Source of the DNA: Gliomastix tumulicola | Lineage: Eukaryota > Ascomycota > Sordariomycetes > Hypocreales > Bionectriaceae | Assembly (NCBI GenBank): GCA_001599755.1 | Contig: BCHX01000003.1 | Coordinates: forward strand, 3,879,289-3,943,288 | Length of the DNA: 64,000 bases | Direction: 5' to 3' | In this document: in pieces, positions 1 to 11,500 of the stretch | How the letters are laid out: the number at the start of each line of letters is the position of its first letter | Numbering within the stretch: the stretch's first letter is position 1 | Notes under the pieces: generated by a model | Databases searched by the model: none | What the model saw: only the letters and a program-made list of their open reading frames with translations | Told to the model about the DNA's origin: nothing | Program-made: the position numbers and the translations under genes

Positions 1-1609
1 GCTCCCAGGCGTTGTCGATGGCTGGCTGCATGTCCGGGAGTAGAAAGGCGGCGTGGTAGTCACGCATGGGGAAGCACTCGCGACGCTTGGTATCTTTGAG
101 CCAGTCGAAGAAGATGACGGGGAGATCGTCGTGGCAAGGCCCGGCGCCAACGTTAACGAGCTTGCGAGCGAGTTCTTGGTGGGCAGAGCTGATCTTGTTG
201 GAGCTGAATAGGAAAGGCTTCACTAAGCTGGCCTGAGCCTCCGAGTCCACAAGGTTCATGTGTGGAAACATGTCAAGGATCTCCAAGCATAACTCGGCCA
301 GGTCGCTTGCGACATTGCCCCTATCTTGGGCTGTCTCCATGAGACAGCCGAAGTTCTGGAGGAATGAGAAAGATCGTGGACCGTGGAATAGGCCCACCGC
401 CTCATCGGCATTCAGGTACACCATAACAAGCTCTCGGAGCTTGATGATGCTCAGCTCAACGTAGTTCTTCAATCCGGCAGCCCAAAACCGGATCAGTGTG
501 TTGACCTGGGTCATTAAGTCTATCCCTGGCGGATAGGCCTCCGCCCTCTCCTTCCGGTGGTCGACCAGGAACCGAAGGATCTTCGGTGCCTGGTTGAGAA
601 ACCGGGGAGAGGAATGGTGGCTTGCTTCCTCCAGAAGCAGAGACTCAATTAGCTGTCCCTCGCCGTTCGTCATATTGTGGCTGGTCCCGCGTTTGAATAG
701 GGCCTGGACTGCCTCTAAGTTCCCAGCACGGGCAGCAACATGGGCCGGGGTGCCAACGAAAGCGAGGGGGCTCTCTCCCAGCTGACCGGGATAGTTCCGA
801 ATAAGTTCTTTCCCGATGTGCATTGTGTCGTTCTATGACGCCAAGTGCAGCGCGTTGAGATAGCGAGGCATCATTGAGCCCCCGTAGATGCGCAGCAGGT
901 TCGGTCCAGACCCGAATCGCATGAGGAGATTCGAAGTTTTGCGGTCCCGCGACGCGAACGGCAAGGCCAAGGGGAGCATTGGGACATCCTCGACAAAGCG
1001 GCGACAGGTGGCTTCGTCAGTGAAGTCCTGCTTGACGACGTCCATGAACGCGTCGACGGCTCTCTCTTCGTAGTTGCTGGGCGTGAACTCGATGAAATCG
1101 CGAATCCTCACGGCAGTCTTGTATGGCCTGGCGCCATTGGCCAGAAGGAACTGCGTTGCGCTGATGAGCCTGGGTTGGGCTGCTGCGATGTGCAGCGCAC
1201 CGGCGAACCCGTCAGGAGTCGAGGGGAACCACTTCGCTGACGAGATCTTGAGGTCGATTGATGCCCCGGCGTCGACAGCTCGAGTCAAGAGCTTGATGAC
1301 TCGATCCTCGGGGGACAACTGTCCTCTGCGTCGGGGGGAGCTGCAGTATAGTTTGTAGCCCTTGCTCACCGCCCAAATAAGGACGGATCCCCCGGTTGAC
1401 TCGACATGGGCTTTCATCGTTTCTTGAGCGAGGTCTCCATGGAGAGTACTGCTGGTCTGCGACAACGCGTTGATGTCTCGAGCATCTAGGTTTCTGCAAA
1501 TTGCAAACTTCATTTCCGCAGGGAGAGCCTCGATCGGTGACTAATATCATTAGTTTCTAGATCAAAATTGCCAAAAAGAAGCGGAGGAACGTACCAGGGT
1601 GTTTTCCAT
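1..1609 (-). pseudogene. F-box/ankyrin-repeat protein gene with in-frame TAG, runs off the left edge
   Basis: Not assignable to a known gene; the layout is that of the large fungal F-box plus ankyrin family, whose members are often substrate adaptors of SCF ubiquitin ligases. Exon 1 is only 15 nt (1595-1609, MENTL). A 54-nt intron (1541-1594, donor GTACGT, branch ACTAAT, acceptor TAG) joins it to exon 2, which starts SPIEALPAEMKFAICRNLD, a typical F-box start. Ankyrin-like segments follow (GALHIAAAQ, NALHLAS, PAHVAARAGNLEAVQ). At 833-835 a TAG interrupts the frame directly after NALHLAS. The same frame then stays open for about 277 more codons to position 1. CAG to TAG is the simplest explanation. 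The gene is therefore either a pseudogene or makes a protein of about 240 residues. The C-terminus lies outside the window. Confidence 0.75.
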
Positions 1610-1728
1610 CTTGATCACGCTTGCTTTGAATCCTCAAATAGAGGGACAAGTTGGGAAAGGGCAGGAGAGATTGTGCAATGTACAACGACAGTGTATATAC
1701 GAGCCGATGAGGATGAGTCTAGAAGCTC

Positions 1729-1795
1729 GGATGAGGGTCGAGAAGATTGAAGAGTGGACGAGGATGAGGATCGAGAAGATCGAAGAGTGAAACGA
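1729..1795. repeat. Two-copy tandem repeat, about 33 bp unit
   Basis: Two adjacent GA-rich units of 33 and 34 nt (1729-1761 and 1762-1795) differ at a few positions, mostly transitions. They lie upstream of the F-box/ankyrin start codon. Confidence 0.6.
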
Positions 1796-2209
1796 GGATG
1801 GAAGAGTGACAGGATAGAAGAGGCTCGGTGGAAAATCTTTCTGTGCTTCGAAGACTGAAAATTTCGTGCGTTGAAGGTGAAGATTTTCGAGGACAACACC
1901 GTGGTAAGTGAGATGAAGGTGAGAAGCGGGGTAAGAAAGTGTGCGGTTGATGATTTTTTTTTTCTTTGTGCGTGTGGGTGATTGATTAGGGCAAAAATCG
2001 CGAGAGGGAAACACGGCGTTTGCCAGGAAGTGTCCTTGTCAACAGGACGACGAGATCTTGAGAGCGCGCTGATGTGATCTGTCGGCAGAAGAGCTGATTG
2101 CTGTCGTGGGCGTGATGTTGAGAGAGAGAGTCCTTTAGTCGGGACGACGGAGAGGTGGCTTGGTGAGATCCTTGTTGAGCAATGGCTCCTGCCAAGTGAT
2201 GTGTGAAGG

Positions 2210-2296
2210 AGGAAGATGAACGTTGCAGGTCTGAGGAAAGAAGAGAGCCTTTTATAATGTTGTGATGTGGGGCTCGTGTTGTTGACCGCCAGGCTA
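2210..2296 (+). repeat. Diverged direct repeat, copy 1
   Basis: This pairs with 2436-2526. Both contain GAAAGAAGAGAGCC, then a GTGATGT core, a GTTGAC block and AGGCT(A/G)T(C/T)GGCA. Most differences are C/T or G/A transitions. No coding potential is seen. Confidence 0.65.
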
Positions 2297-2435
2297 TCGG
2301 CAAACCTGATAGAATCAAGGTCGGCAAGTGGTAGAAGCAATACTTGAGCTAAAGGACCAGATAACCTGAGTGCATAGTACCTCAAGCTTTTCTTACACTA
2401 CCTCAGTCGGTTAGATCTTAGTACGTGAAAGAAAA

Positions 2436-2526
2436 AGAATGAAAGTTGCACGTTGGAAGAAAGAAGAGAGCCTCTCATAGTGTCGTGATGTAGGGCAAGT
2501 GCTGTTGACAGTCAGGCTGTTGGCAC
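2436..2526 (+). repeat. Diverged direct repeat, copy 2
   Basis: Second copy of the repeat at 2210-2296, in the same orientation about 225 bp further on. The stretch 1610-3747 around it holds no gene I can support: the long minus-strand reading frame 1615-2385 is Ser/Arg-rich, low in complexity and lies in the upstream region of the F-box/ankyrin gene. I see nothing else in 2527-3747. Confidence 0.6.
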
Positions 2527-3747
2527 GCCCAGCATCGGGCCTTCAGGCGGTGAGTTGGGCCTTATCAGTACCCAGAAAATTTGACACCTCAAGTAAACAG
2601 GCCCCTACCTTCAATTTATCTCCCTCGTACTTCGGATGACCCAACAAGACCAGCCAACCCCGCGTCGACAATCGAGATCCAAACACATGGTCATGTGAAG
2701 TGCTGCACAATGCACACCACGGTGTTATTCTTATCACATCGCCCTGATGGTCATGAGTTCTACAGTACTGTATGCGCATTTTCGCGCTTATGCCAGTATT
2801 TCCTAAATGCTTATCAGTTGTCGGGGCGAAATGGTGGTTATTGGCGTCCCTACGCGATCAAGGTATTTACGCGTCACGCGCCCCGAACATCTTGCATCAA
2901 GGACGAGAATTCCCATCCAGAACGGTGCTGACCTAACAAAGATCTCCTTTTCATACCGAAGCAAGTCGAAATACTGATCTTTAGATGCATTCCCGCTTGT
3001 ACTGCATCTTGACCAAGCCCGAGTTCGTGCCCAATCATCCATCCATCCACGGTGAGCTTTCCCACCTGAAGCGAGTCACAGTACGGTCCCTTTGAACTGA
3101 AGTAAGAGAATCACCATTTCGAGCTCTGCAATATAATCATGTAGGTTCTTCGAAAGACGGAAATCATGGCGGACTAGAGCTAAGGCTGCTCCCGGTCACA
3201 ACATTGCCTGGGGGGCTTGGGTAATCGACACCGACTTTCAATGACCTTGCTCATCTTTCACCACAATGAAAGAAACGAATAAACACTGCCAAGGCGAGAG
3301 ACAAGTGGAAAATAGCCTTGTGAGAATGTTCCAGAACATTCCGGGCACAAGGGTATTGAATGGCGTCCGCTGCACTGATGACCGTCGACACAGCATGCCT
3401 GCCAGTAGCCGCTTCAATACTTGAGCACCGAAGCTGACAGGTAGTGAAATGAAAGGAGAGTGACTCAGAGTCAGTGCTTCTCGAAAAGAATGCTTGTATT
3501 CCTCATCATGGGCTCTGTAGAGCAGGGGAAGAATCTGAGGTCTCGTCCTATCCATTCAGCCCGATCACGTTTCGCTACCATCAGGGGTGGACATTGACTT
3601 CTCTTCTAGGTCTACATACGAAAGAACTGCTACTGAGGTCTGAAATGCATGAATATGCAGCTTGAATTCGAATGAAATGCGAGCACGAAGCCGTTACGAT
3701 CTCGCTCTCCTCCTGCGGCCGCCTTTCCTCGATCGCCGCATCGACCC

Positions 3748-6700
3748 TCAAGCGGCGTCGACATTGAACTCGCCGACCACGCTTCGCGGTTCGAAGTACT
3801 GGCCTATCGCCTCATACTTCAAATTCTTAAACCCGAAAGCTTCCGGTCCTCCCAGCTTTACTCCTCTCTCCGTCGAAGTCCACTTGTCGCTCGCCGTCAA
3901 CGCCAGCACCGTCACGAGAAGCCCGTACCGATACTCAGGCGTTCCGACAGCCTCTCCGCTCTGCGCGTCTATGACACTGATCAGGTCTGGAACAATGGCA
4001 AGAACATCTTCCTGCTTCGGTTCCTGATCAACGCCGTCTCTTGTTCGCAAGGCGACGATGTTCTCATTCTTGAACGGGATCCTCAGTGTGCCGCTGAACT
4101 CGGAGGCGGGATCCTCTTCTTTCTGCTCGCCTCCCTGAGATACACTCATTCCTTGAATCAGACACTCGCCGTACTCATGGCCGTTTCGGAGAACTCGCTC
4201 AACGCCGACAATCTTGCCCTTGAAGAGGACCTTGCCCGCCTTCTCGCCACCACACTCAGCGATGATGGCCTCGGCAACATCAGCGATCCGATTCTCCTCT
4301 CTGGCCTTTGCGACGCCTCGGCCGATCCTCCAAGCTTGCGAGAGAGTGTTGGATACAACCCAGCGCTTCATCTCGGCTCCGGTCACGGGCGCCTCAGCAC
4401 ACCCGACGAGAGAGCCCATTTGGCTGAGCGCAGCGCGCATGATGCGGTCGACATGAGTGTCAGAGACAGACCTGGGCATGACTATGACGTTGCCGTTTCC
4501 GTCAGACATGGAGATGGGCGTCCAGATGGGCGTACGCTCGTTGAATACGACGGGTGTGGTCTGCTGCTTGGTAGGATACGCCCTGCCCATCCAGTCGCCG
4601 TCGATGACGGGCAGATCCATGAGCTTGCTATCTCCAAGAATGAGCGAAGAGAGGCCATTGGCACCGCCAACTTCGATGGAGATCATGTGAGTTGCCCTGC
4701 TCCCGCACACCTTGTACAGCTCCTCCTGGGACTCAGTCAGCTCATCGCCAGACAACTTCTCTACAGCCACCACAGGACTGCCCGCAGCGCTCCCACAGCC
4801 AACCTGGGCCTCGTCGGGCACATCGAGAGGATCGACGACTCTGATCACCGAGCCGGATCGAAGGGCGTTGCGGAGCCGGAGCATGCTCGTGTAGGGCGAG
4901 CCGCCGCCGCCTGTGCCCAGGATGTAGCAGCCCGTGGTGATCCAGTCGAGATCGGTCTCTGAGATGTACCAGACGCGGTTGCGAACCTCGGGCTTGTACT
5001 CTGATGTTTTGACCTTGCCACCAGGGTTTGAATCGTCTGTCTTGCTTCCACCCTTGTTTTTTGTGCCGCTTCCTTCTCTCATGCTTGGATCATCTGCTTC
5101 AAACTGGGTGTCGTCTTCGCTTTCCTCCTTGAGTATACCGGTTTCCAAGGAGGCGGCTTTACTGAAATCAAACTCGCCAGCAGCTCTGACGACGAAACGA
5201 GTCTTGTTGGAAATATACTGTAAAGAAGCCAGTCAGCTTAAGCAGTTCCTGAGGTGGATGAGAAAAGCTTACAGGGAGAGGCAGGGTCTGAACTTCGACG
5301 ATCTCAATGGATGACGTTTTGGCTCCGGCAGCAGCAGTCTTCTCCAAAGCACTAGCCTTGACTTTCTCCAGAAGCTCTCGAGCCGGTGTGTCCTCTGTCG
5401 ACATGATCGTATCCTCGACAACACTGATCCTCGCGGTCGCTGCGCCGATAGCGTTGGCAACATGAGCCAGGGCTGGCTTCAGGACTTTTGACGTTCCTCC
5501 TAGAGAGTCTGGTGCTACGATGGCACCTCCACCGACCAGGATCACTGGCAGATCTTCCGGTGAGGTTTTCATCGTATCGATGATCCTCTCCAGTTTCTGA
5601 CGCACAAGAGCTTGGAACGCTGTGATCTGGCTCTCGGTCGCTTTTCCTGCAAGGAGACTTCGATCTCCGAGATCCAGGGCTGGATTTGCAAGAAGCGATA
5701 GGTCTGTGGCCGTCAAAATGTTTCCTCCAAAGCTAACAGCTTCTTCAGTGAGTTTGTACCCAACACTATCCGGGCCTATAGTCAGGCTACTATCCGCCTG
5801 CCGAACGATCGATCCGCCGCCGAGGCCAATACTCTTGATGTCAGGACAGGAGAAGTTCAGCCTCACCCCGCAGAGATCGCTGTAAGCAGCCTGCTGTCTC
5901 GGGAAGCCGTTCTTCTGCAGCAGGCCGACGTCCGTGGTCGTGCCTCCGATATCGACGACCATAACATCCTGCTCGAGGGGTCCGTGTGAGAGAAACGCGG
6001 CTCCTCTGATGCTGTTGGTAGGCCCGCTTGAAAAGGTTCGAATGGGTAGCTGAGAGGCAGCCGTGTCAAGGATGGCAGTTCCGTCGTTCTGCGTTACGAA
6101 CAAGGGGCAGTTCATCCCTAGGCGCTTGAGGGACTGACGGAAGGACCGGATAGTTCTTCTCGCGAACCGAAGGATCACAGCGTTGAGGATAGCAGCGTTC
6201 TCCCTCTCCAGAAAGCCGAGGCCAGCAACATCTCGAGAGCAGACAACATCACAACCGGGAAGCTCGTTACGGATGATGGAGGCTGCCCGCTCCTCCTGCT
6301 TCTCCACGGTATCGATGGGGCTGAAGACGCCGGTGACAACGACTGCCTGGGCCTCCGCCTGCCGGATACCCTCACACTGAGCCCTGATTTCGTCTTCGTC
6401 AATGTCGGAGATCAGATTCCCGTCGACTTCCAAGCCTCCCTTCAAGAGAGCAGAGTACCCAAGCACGGCATCGCGCAGAGACGAATCCCAACCAGCACAC
6501 GGCTCGACATGCTTGGTGAAGGGGCCACAGAGCCTCAGCACGGCGACGCGGGAGAGCCTCGAGGTGTCCATCTCGACGATGGCGTTGACAAAGTGCGTCG
6601 TGCCGATGGTAACACTCGCGATCTGCGAGGCGTCGATACCGCTGCTGAGCATCGAGGTGATGGCCTTCTCGATGCCTTGACCAGGGTCATCGGTCGTCGG

Positions 6701-6829
6701 CGTCTTGTGCCACGCCTTGATGGCATTCTCGGGGTTCTCCTCCAGCGGGTCGAGGATGACGCCGTCGGTGTTGGTGCCTCCGACGTCCACGCCGATGCGC
6801 AGGCGACGATGGTTCTGCGTTGGACTCAT
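3748..6829 (-). CDS. Hydantoinase/oxoprolinase (HyuA-type) fused to DUF917, 1008 aa
   Basis: Two exons: 5273-6829 (519 codons) and 3748-5217, with a 55-nt intron (GTAAGC...ACAG, phase 0). The start is the ATG at 6829, in front of SPTQNHRRLRIGVDVGGTN; upstream in-frame sequence has no family similarity. Hydantoinase A N-terminal domain: actin-like phosphate-1 loop GVDVGGTNTDGVIL near residues 13-26. Hydantoinase A domain: VVDIGGTTTDVG near 290 and GLGGGSIV near 333. DUF917 spans about 600-1005 (LGTGGGGSPY, VIDGDWMGRAYP). The family hydrolyses cyclic amides such as hydantoins or 5-oxoproline using ATP; the exact substrate is not inferable. In bacteria the HyuA and DUF917 parts are usually separate neighbouring genes. 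Likely cytosolic; no signal peptide. Frame and motifs are clear, substrate unknown. Confidence 0.9.
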
Positions 6830-8580
6830 GGCTGGCCGTGAGGCTTCTACAGAGGAAGCTGAAAGAGGCTCACTGACGCAAGAAGAAACGAAGAAGCGAA
6901 GCAAGAGGGGCAGCAAGCCGGGCCGGTCGATGTGGAGTAGACTAAGGGCTGGACTCGGGTGTCGATGGCCTCACGTTCTCGGAGCAGCTGGATCAGATAA
7001 GATTCGGAGATAAATTGAGTCAGTCAGAGAGGAACAGGCGAACCCCTCTCTATGCGCGGGATTCCGGCACAGTTCCCATGCCTGCAGGTTCACGTGCTCA
7101 GGTTTCTTTGACCTGCATGAAGGAGTTTTATCACGGGGAATGGCCTTTGGTTGTCACTGCACAGCTGGCGCTATGTGGTAGAGACCGTGAAAATGATCAC
7201 GGCATTTGGCAGGTGCGTTCTATCAGGCCTGGTGAAGCTGGTGAGAGCGCCTGGAACGAAGACGCCTGTAGAGAGGCAGCATTTCACGATGTGCAGGAGA
7301 AGATGCGATGTATTACACACCCGAGAGGTATAGTAGAATTTTGTAATGCAATAAAGCCCCGAGACGGCCTGAGATAGCTGCTCGAGCCGTGGAGCTGCAA
7401 CGAGGCGATCTGAGAAGCAGTCGGCGTGGATTGTGGTTGGAACTTGGCACACCTGTAATGGGTCATACGGCACTTATTTCTGAGGCATCGGATGTCGGAG
7501 GTCTACAGTAAGGGCTTCGTGGTCGACACGACGGAAATGGGAAGAGGATTCAGCCCGACATCGTCACTGAATACAGTGCTCTGAAAGAGCCTGTGATGGG
7601 GTTTTGAAGGTACCAGCTGGAGGTCTTTGGGGAAGATGGTGGCTGGAGAGCTGACTCATCCTGGTCCCCGGAGAGATTTGTCACAGCGGACGAGAGGCAA
7701 ATTCAGCGCCCAACACCCCCGGCCCCGCCAACAGGCGACGGGAGTTTAGCGGACTCGCGCTTGGCCGTCCGGGTCCTTGTCAGCTGGTGACTTCTACCTT
7801 ATAATAGTGGCTCCGTCTGGCCTGCTGTGCCACCTGAACTCCGCCCCAACAGTGAACCATCTGCTACCCGGGAGGTACCTCACTATTTGGAGACATAAAA
7901 AGCGATGTCAAAGAGATGCTTCCTCAGGTGTCTATCTATACGTCTTATCGACCAGAAGCTTCTAGAGAAAATGTAGGTGAATCACGAGAACTTGGGATGG
8001 TCGATATTGAGCTTCGATCCTTTGCAGAAGATACAGATCAAGTAAAGCTCAGTGGCACTGCATGATGACTCTGCTGAACGTCTCTGTGGGTGGGCTGGTG
8101 AACTTTCTTTTTTGCCAACCAACCGCCTGTACTTAACTGCTTCCAGCCGCCCTAGAGGCTCGTCCAGCTCTCTCATCCCCAATCTCCACAAGTTTGGCTG
8201 GGAGCTTCACCACCTTGACGTTGACCACTGGGAGGGACGAATCAGTCTACGTCAGCTGCTACTATCACCTTGCCACCAGCCACGCAACGTCCAGGCGCCA
8301 ACACTTGTCCCAGCCCGGTCGCGTCGTGGCCGTCCTCTCCTTTCTCGCCGCCGACGCCTTTTGCAGCCCTAATAGTCTACTCTCCAGTACCTGTGAAGCT
8401 TCTCTGCATCATTACCGCCGACTCCCCCGCACACACAGACAGACCATGGTGGTCGCGTCCCGACTTGATCCTACATAGACCAACCTCCCCTCCCACGACC
8501 GCGGCCGACGACGAGTACAAGGACAAGAAGCGCCGAAGCTGAAGCCATCGGCGGCTCCAGCTCGAACCCGTCACGAGCAA
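6830..8580. other. Intergenic, divergent promoter region
   Basis: This separates the divergently transcribed hydantoinase gene (minus) and UBP2 (plus). Short frames such as 7015-7377 have no recognisable domain, and I see no RNA gene or repeat. The last 400 nt before UBP2 are CT-rich, as in fungal 5' leaders. Confidence 0.5.
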
Positions 8581-11500
8581 ATGGCGGGCCGCTACAATCT
8601 GCGATCCCAGGATGAGTCCGACTTTGCGAGCCTGCCGGGCACGAGCGCGAACCTACACTTCGTCAAGCACAATGTGACGGAGCAAAAGTCCAAGGCCATC
8701 ACGGGCCGCGAAATGCCCGGTATGTCGATAGATATCCTCCTCCCTTGCTCTCGCCGTGCGCTCGCAGCTAACTGACTTCTTGCCTCCCTCCAGGATGCAA
8801 CCCGAGCCGATGGATCTACGAGCTTCTACACAACTGCTTTTCTACCTGCGACCTACATGCTCGAGCCCGATATGCGGACCTTGATACACCTTTCGACTGG
8901 GACCACCAGCACCGGCTTGTGATGAACGGAAACCAGAGCATCCTGTCAACCCCCAACAAGCTCATATCCTCGCTCTGTATCGATTGCCACTTCCACTTCG
9001 TCTTCAAGATCGAATGTGACGAGAAACATACCTACGAATGCTGCAACCCGGACCAAGCCGCGTGGCCCATGAAGGATAGTCTCTTCCCATGGCACCACCT
9101 GGTATGGACAGGGTCGGAGCCGGATCCCATGCTGGCCCAGTACAAATCAAAATACCGGCCTCTCCTCGCGCGGGAGTACTTTGTATGCACTGCGGCCCCC
9201 TGCACCTTTCAGATCACACTGGATGTGCTTGAGCCGCGCATGGGACGCTGGTGGATTCAGCTGCTGCAGGATGAAGAGGCCATCCTCGCCCAACTCAAGA
9301 AGGCCAAGGAGCTCGAACCGCAGCGATACGAGGGCGCCAACGAGTCGTGGGCAAGCCTTGCGCCGCAGAACCTGAACACATACCTCAAAGACCTGATCGA
9401 GTCGGACCCGGACCAGGTTCGGAACGTTTCCAAGCGCAATAAGAAGTTCGCGGTTGTATTTGGACCGAGATGTGCCGAGATATTCCGTCAGCTCGAGTTC
9501 ACCGATGAGATCCTTCTTAACGAGAAAGGCATCGATGAGGGTGTACTCGTCCCCAAGGTCCCGGACCGTCTGCCCCAGCCGGGGGCGATTACGCCGCTGG
9601 GCACATTTCGAGCCTACATCGAAGATGTCCGGGCCGAGGTGCAGTGCCTCATCCACAAAAGGGGCCACGGAGCAGAGCCGCCGACCTTTATACTTCCCTT
9701 ACTGCAGCAGAGTCTGGGATATACAGGAACGCTCAAGATCACCAATCAGCACCTGATCCATATCGATCGGTACAAGCTGCTCGGGGTTCTCCCTGACCAG
9801 TCGAAAGAGGTGGTTGTCAATACCTACTTCAGACAATGGGATCTATTGCCGAGCAAAAAGCGGGAGTTGATAGATGCGCTGGTGGGTGTTGCAAATGACA
9901 TTGGTAACGAGCAGTTGTCCGAGTTTGCCGTGACTCAGCAGTCTGTATTCGAGAGTCAACTCGAACGCCACAACGACAACACCGACGACGACGGCATCAC
10001 CAATCAGGCCATCATCTTCCTAGGCCTGAGCCCCCCCAACACATACGACGCCGAGACGATCATCAATGCATTCCGGAAGAAGCTGGTGCAGCAGCCCGAC
10101 GACGCCAGCACCGCCAGAAACATGCTGATGATGATCGCTCAAGCATCCTCCAGCGGGGAGTACCAGGAGCTCCTTCTGACGGAAGCCACAGGATTATCCT
10201 TTGAGAGTAGCAAAGCCATCCTTGGTTTTACTGGCTGGGCAGGGGACTGGAAAGAGTGTCTCCAGCTAGGCGAAAAGAAGGTGAGTTTGCCGGCAAAACA
10301 AGCAAGAGCCATGCACGTGACGTGCATTCTGCCGATTGTTTTTTGGCAGCATATTCCCCCAATATCGCCCGTTCCACATCTTCTCTACACAAACTGGGTT
10401 TGTTTGCTTGCTCTTTTTTGCCTTGCATCACTCTACTTGGGGCACTTGGAATTCTTTGCTTGCACGGTATGTTCTGGCAGCCATTTACTAAGAGATATTT
10501 CTTAGATCGAGGAAAGTAAATCTAAAGACGAGGTGTTCCTCTACGTCGAGGCTCTAGACTGTGTTGCCGACCAGTTGAAGAGTCAGCCACTCATGACGGC
10601 TGTGGGAAGGCTCCGAGAGCGGCATGGGACGCAGGTCTCGGCTCCTGGAGATGCGACCAACCAGGCAGGCACGCCGACGCTGCCTGTTGGCTTACTCAAC
10701 ATTGGCAACACGTGCTATCTCAACAGCCTACTGCAGTACCTCTTCACTGTGAAGGCTGTGCGCGAAATCATCCTCAACTACGACGACTACAAGCTAGAGC
10801 TGAAGGATGAGGACATCCAGAAGCGCCGCATCGGTGGCAACAAGATGCAGATGGATCGCGGCGAGGCGATCGTCGCTCAAGCATGTACGTGAATATTTCT
10901 GTTGCATATCGAGTTCAAGTAGCGAGGCCAGCAGCTAACCATTGCTCGCTCAGTTGTCCACGAGCTCACTGAGCTTTTCAACAACTTGACCAAGTCTGAC
11001 AAGGTGGCGACCCGTCCATCACAACGACTTGCCAATGCAGCTCTGCTCTCGACGCATTCGATCATCGAGGATGCGAAGAAGGATAGTGCCGAGGCAGCGC
11101 AAACGGCCCCTGCCACGAATGTCCAACCACTGCCGCCACCCCTGCCCGCGCGTCCTTCTCAGTCGCCGGATCCTCCCCAGGGTGATAAGATCGTGGTGGC
11201 TAGTGAACAAGTGGAGGAAGTATCGGAGACCTCGAGCAAACGTAGTTCGTTGACCTTGGTCGATGCTCCCGACGCTAATGCAGAAGCTGCTGCTGCTGCC
11301 GCCGCCGCCGAGGAGGCCATGGATACCAGCATGCGTCTCTCGCCCGACGACAAGTCCACCACCGTGGTCACCGCCACGCCCAGTGCCGTTGACGAGTCCC
11401 CAACTACAGGCGCGACCTCGCCCGCCGATCAGGATCCGACACAAACTGCCGAGACTAAGCCGGCTGATCACAACGATGCTGTTATGGCGGACGAGGAGCT

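Noticed and set aside
1615..2385. 256-codon minus-strand reading frame
   Set aside because: Ser/Arg-rich low complexity over repeats and the promoter of the F-box/ankyrin gene; no domain, no splice logic.
4153..4962. 269-codon plus-strand frame
   Set aside because: Antisense shadow of the DUF917 exon.
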